Below are positions 60,304-64,000 of a stretch of DNA of 64,000 bases, piece after piece (within the stretch, counting starts at the first letter, position 1; each line of letters starts with the position of its first letter). Made by a program: the position numbers and the translations under genes. The notes beneath the pieces are model-generated. The model was not told the origin of the DNA and did no database searches. It worked only from the letters and a program-made list of their open reading frames with translations. Source of the DNA: Rhizoctonia solani (lineage: Eukaryota > Basidiomycota > Agaricomycetes > Cantharellales > Ceratobasidiaceae); NCBI RefSeq assembly GCF_016906535.1, contig NC_057376.1:1798001-1862000 (forward strand). Reading direction: 5' to 3'.

Positions 60304-60833
60304 TCAGGGGGAATGTTGGCATGATTGGATCAGCAGGATAGGGCATCCGGTTTACCAGATTGTTTACCAGGGCAGTAGACAATTTGGAAGTTGTATCCAG
60401 CTAGTAGGAGGTGCCATTGTGTGTGGCAACGGTTAAACGTTCTAGACTCCTTCCAGTACTCTAGGTTCCTGTGATTGGTGAACATGGTGATGGGGTGTAG
60501 GGTCCCTTCCAGGAAGATTTGCCAATACTCAAATGAATGGATAATTGCCAGGAGTTCTTTGTTGTGGGTGTTGTAATTCTGTTTGGCACCCTTGAATGAT
60601 TCCAACAAGAATCCCAGGGGATGTAAGCAACCGTCCTCCTGACATTGGCTAAGTATGGAACCCAGGGCTGTGCTGGAGGTGTCTGTCTCTAGGAAGTAGG
60701 GTTTGGTTGGGTTGGCGTGGCAGAGTACCAGGGTGTTGGTGATGGCTTCCTTCAAGCCTTTGAAGGCTTCTTGCTCCCTAGTGTCCCATCTCCAAGGTGT
60801 ATCCTTCTTAACCAGATTGTGCAGGGGTCTGGC
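60304..60833 (-). pseudogene. Element X pol, RNase H region
   Basis: Reads ARPLHNLVKKDTPW, YFLETDTSSTALGSILSQ, ELLAIIHSFEYWQIFLEG, FTNHRNLEYWKES and PGKQSGKPDALS. At least eight positions that are Arg in the full-length element are Cys, His or Gln here. The RT part of X beyond 60833 is missing, replaced by LTR3 copy 2. Confidence 0.9.
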
Positions 60834-62934
60834 TGTTATGGATATGACATTTCTTCTTTAATCTGTACTTATTTTATTAATTACACTAGTAATCTCACAG
60901 TAAATAAATGAGATAAAGATGCGAACTAAGGTTTTCAAAGTCCCTCTATCCAATAGTGACCTTCACAAAACCTACAAACCTCAGGAATACCCTTAATATG
61001 CAATGCCTTTTGCATATATGCTGTTTTCTCACTCATTTAAATATATATAAATTCAGCTGAGTAGATAAACAGTAACAAGGGATATTTCTCTTGTTTGTAG
61101 TACTTATTATTCAAGATTCTATCTTGTGGCTACACACAGAAATATTCAGGGTCCCCCCTGTTGCATAGGCAAGTGCTCCGGCGCTTAATCAGCTCTTAAG
61201 CGCCGATGCACTAAATGCGCCTTTTCTCCATCACCCGGGCATCCCACACTGCCGAATCGCTTGTGCTTAGGTGCGCATGTTTGTGCGCTCCAGAACGCTG
61301 GGTCAAACTCCCAAAACGGACAACATTTGGCTGAGTTATGCCCCATTTACTGTAAGTACCCAATGCAGAGGTATCCTACCTTTGGGACTGTTTACTCCAA
61401 GGATGAAACACTTAGCCTGGGGACATCTAAGGACCCACACAGGTAAATAATGCCTTGGGGCAAACATTGCCTTGGGGCAAATATTAGGATCTATTGTTTG
61501 TTTACTATGTACCAAAGTATTGGCTCACTCAAGTGTTTCAGTTGCCACATGTACCTCCTGTACCCCCTCTTGGTATCAATCATGTATATACTTGTTTGTG
61601 CACCTGCTCAGGGTATAAAAGGACCCTGTGAAGACGCTTCTAATGCATCCATTTATCCACTCTTATATATTGACATATACACACAAGCCTTTAACAGCTT
61701 ATCTGCGCATTTACTTTAGTGATTGACTCACTGTAAATAGCATAGGAGGTTATTCAGCGCACTAAGACCATAGGCCAGTCCCAACAGACACAGGGTAACC
61801 TATTAGTGTATGTCCTAGACGTCTGTAAGGACGTTGAGGGTGCGGGCGCTTGTGGCCGTGTGACTAATACAGTAGGACCGCTTAAGGCGGTGACAAGTTA
61901 CCCTACAACAACAAGCTAACTAACTACAACAACCACACGCTATAAGGCGGCGGTGAGCTACGTATGTACAGCAAGGACAACACTTAAGGCGTGTAGCTAA
62001 GTAACTTACTGGGCTGTAAGGCCCTTGTACAATGTGGGATGCAACAAGAGGTAATCAACCTGGGTGTTACCATGGTCGATTGGCCTCCTTATATATTCTA
62101 CAGGCTAGCTATTTACAAATGTTCTATAACAAATACTGTATCAAATAAGAACCCTGCTCTGCAGTTGGTCTTACTCATGCATACGTGTCACTGACGTGTC
62201 ATAGTGATGTCATCAGGTGGAGGTGGCTACGTGTGCTGAGGTAAGCGCGGAAGGGGATGTGGCTTGGCGCTTAGCGTATGATATAAGCGCCAAAGTCACG
62301 TGATTGAAAAGGTTGTCCGTTTGTCTTTGTTTAAATTCGAGAAAATGGGAATAAATCCCCTGGTATTGAGTGTGTCTACAACAGTGTACTTACTGCAACC
62401 CTGTGCCCCTTGACTGTCACAGTTGTTGAGTTCAACATTGAGTATAGTGCAACAATACTGTAAGGATTGCTGTGATTGAGTGATTGTGTTTCAATCCACC
62501 ATAACCCCTATATTGTAGATATCTTTACCTACAATATCTCATAAATCCTAGATATATTTTAGGTAAACCCCATAAGTCTTAAGTCTTACTTAAGCATATA
62601 TAAGTCCTATACTTATTAGGCCAATCCTATAAATCCTGTACATTAGTCAGGTAACCCTCTTACTTAAGGTACTATCCCAGAGACCTTAAGTATCCATACC
62701 CTTAGTCACTTAGGCTTAAGTAACATTAGTCTAAGGTACTATACATAACCAACCACCTGCACTTCATAGTTGCTAGACTATTTGTTAGGAGTTGTTATTC
62801 CTGATAATCTAGCCTATATTGTGCATATATTCTGCGCATATATTCTGATTCTTAATACTAGTTCTTAGTTATTCTCATATACATTTTGTATATAGTAATT
62901 TATTCTTACTCCTGTATTTACACAACTCTTAACA
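60834..62934 (+). repeat. LTR3 copy 2 with nested solo LTR1
   Basis: 977 + 546 = 1523 bases once the nested LTR1 and its extra duplication (61811-62388) are removed, identical in length to copy 1. The outer flanks disagree (CTGGC left, ATCCC right): the left is element X pol and the right is the middle of an LTR1. So this copy joins halves of two insertions. Confidence 0.9.
61811..62383 (-). repeat. Solo LTR, family LTR1, nested in LTR3
   Basis: Reverse LTR1 from TGTCCTAGACG to GTCTACAACA with perfect duplication GTGTA at 61806-61810 and 62384-62388. LTR3 copy 1 shows the region uninterrupted. Confidence 0.95.
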
Positions 62935-63163
62935 ATCCCCTAACTGTACAAGGCCTTACAGCCAGATCCACTAAGTAGATACCACCTTAAGCGTTGTTCC
63001 CACTGTATATATGTAGCTAACCACCGCCCATACGGCCTTGGCCATTGTAGTTAAGTAGTTAGACATTGTAGGGTAGAACTTGCTGCCTTAAGTGGTACAT
63101 CTGTACTAGTCACATGGCCATAAGCGCCCGCGCCCTTGACGTCCTTGCAGACGTCTAGGACAA
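62935..63163 (+). repeat. Partial LTR1 (3' part)
   Basis: Begins inside LTR1 (ATCCCCTAACTGTACAAGGCC) and runs to its end GTCTAGGACA. Its 5' part is missing, replaced by LTR3 copy 2. It abuts an integrase fragment on the right. Confidence 0.85.
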
Positions 63164-63790
63164 TAACAAATTCCTCAGGGCCTTGTACAAACAGCTGGGA
63201 ATAGACCCCTACTTCTTGTTGGCTGTCCTACTGACAACCAGCTACTTAGCTGGCTTCTGATAACCTGTCTTGTGATGATAGACAAGGTAAAATTGACTTG
63301 GGGTCTCCAAGCAATTTTCCTGCTGTATAAATATTACAAGAGACTATCTACAAGTGGTCTGTGCATGTGTGAAAGGAAGACTACATGTGAAAAAGGAAGC
63401 ATGCTGTGGGCTGTGCAGAAGCGTGGATTTCCCCTAAGCGCCCTTGGCCTGGCATCTTGGCACAGCATCTTGGCATAATAAGCACCAAGATCATGTGATT
63501 GAAAAACAACAGATATCAAGTCTGTAAGAAATACTAAAAATATAGGAAAAATTGTCCAAATTCAATGGTATATGTTAAGAGGGTATAAAATTGGCTTACC
63601 ACCCCTAAAGTGATGGACAAACAGAACAAGTAAACCCCTTGATTGAACATTTCCTCAGGGCTTACTCAAGACTTAACCAAAGGGACTGGGCCAAATGGTT
63701 ACCAATGGCAGAATTTGCCTACAACAATGCAGTACACAGTAGCACAGGTAAAACTCCATTTAAAGCCCCTATACAAATGGGAACCAATGC
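63164..63790 (+). pseudogene. Integrase fragment (+), split by a shortened LTR2
   Basis: Two pieces, 63164-63223 (NKFLRALYKQLGIDPYF) and 63591-63790 (DGQTEQVNPLIEHFLRAY, WLPMAEFAYNNAVHSSTGKT), are continuous once the insert at 63224-63590 is removed. Similar to elements X and Z but on the plus strand, so it is a further copy. Confidence 0.88.
63224..63590 (-). repeat. Internally deleted LTR2
   Basis: Reverse LTR2, only 367 bases because roughly the first 190 are missing. The left end reads TGTCCTACTGAC and the right end GGGTATAAAA. TTGGC is duplicated at 63219-63223 and 63591-63595, so it is still bounded by a target duplication. Confidence 0.8.
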
Positions 63791-64000
63791 TGTCCTAGAC
63801 ATCCTTAGGGGCCATCTAGGTAGTGGGCACTTGTGGCCATATGGACCGTAGAGAGGACTGCATAAGGCAGTGGTGGTGCTACCTACAATGACAAAGCTAC
63901 TAACTACAATGACCACACACTATAAGGTGGCAGCAACTATGTAAGTACAGTGGAGACAACCCTTAAGGCATGTATATACTGGTAACAACTTAGTGAGAAC
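63791..64000 (-). repeat. LTR1, cut by window end
   Basis: Starts TGTCCTAGACATCC at 63791 inside the integrase fragment and runs off the window. Solo or terminal status cannot be judged. Confidence 0.85.

Noticed and set aside
1..64000. tRNA, rRNA, CRISPR arrays or riboswitches
   Set aside because: None could be supported by eye; repeats in the right third are LTRs with target duplications, not regularly spaced arrays.

Overview
The window reads as fungal nuclear DNA, most likely from an Agaricomycete. The reasons are short 45-60 bp GT-AG introns every few hundred bases, a FunK1-type kinase, clustered P450s and chromodomain Ty3 retrotransposons. A Rhizoctonia-like genome is my best guess, but it is inference. 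No bacterial, viral-capsid or CRISPR features were seen.

Layout. (1) 818-10219 and 33744-41961 are the two arms of a large imperfect inverted duplication. The left arm carries three P450 genes: A (+), B (+, nonsense) and C (-, broken). It ends inside the first exon of a CUE-domain gene. The right arm carries a truncated CUE 5' end, a second broken copy of C, and one A/B chimeric P450 made by recombination between A and B. A 1676-bp CACTA-like element with CAT target duplications sits only in the right arm. (2) 10220-33743 is the single-copy spacer. It holds a Cue5-like ubiquitin adaptor, an F-box-like protein, an ACOT9-type acyl-CoA thioesterase, an Hrp1/Musashi-type RNA-binding protein, a FunK1 kinase, a multi-ZZ zinc-finger protein, a SETD6/RKM4-type lysine methyltransferase, an ataxin-3-type deubiquitinase and a tandem DUF6593-like protein. 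Several of these need one- or two-base corrections to read through. (3) 42602-64000 is a retrotransposon graveyard of three LTR families, called here LTR1 (about 585 bp), LTR2 (about 560 bp) and LTR3 (1523 bp). Most insertions can be dated relative to each other by intact 5-bp target duplications. One full-length Ty3 chromovirus (52177-58642, duplication ATAGT) is nested in an LTR3 that is itself nested in an older degraded Ty3 element.

Main points. The two LTRs of the full-length element differ at 12 sites; all 12 are CpG transitions and 10 of them are in TCG context. The same type of change has hit catalytic codons of reverse transcriptase and integrase. This is the signature of CpG/TCG-directed repeat mutation. 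The inverted P450 duplication, with gene fusion and independent loss of the two C copies, is the other notable structure. A gag-pol -1 slippery heptamer is visible in the full-length element.

All reading and alignment was done by eye. Exon boundaries are predictions, and divergence was not computed except for the LTR pair, which was compared base by base.
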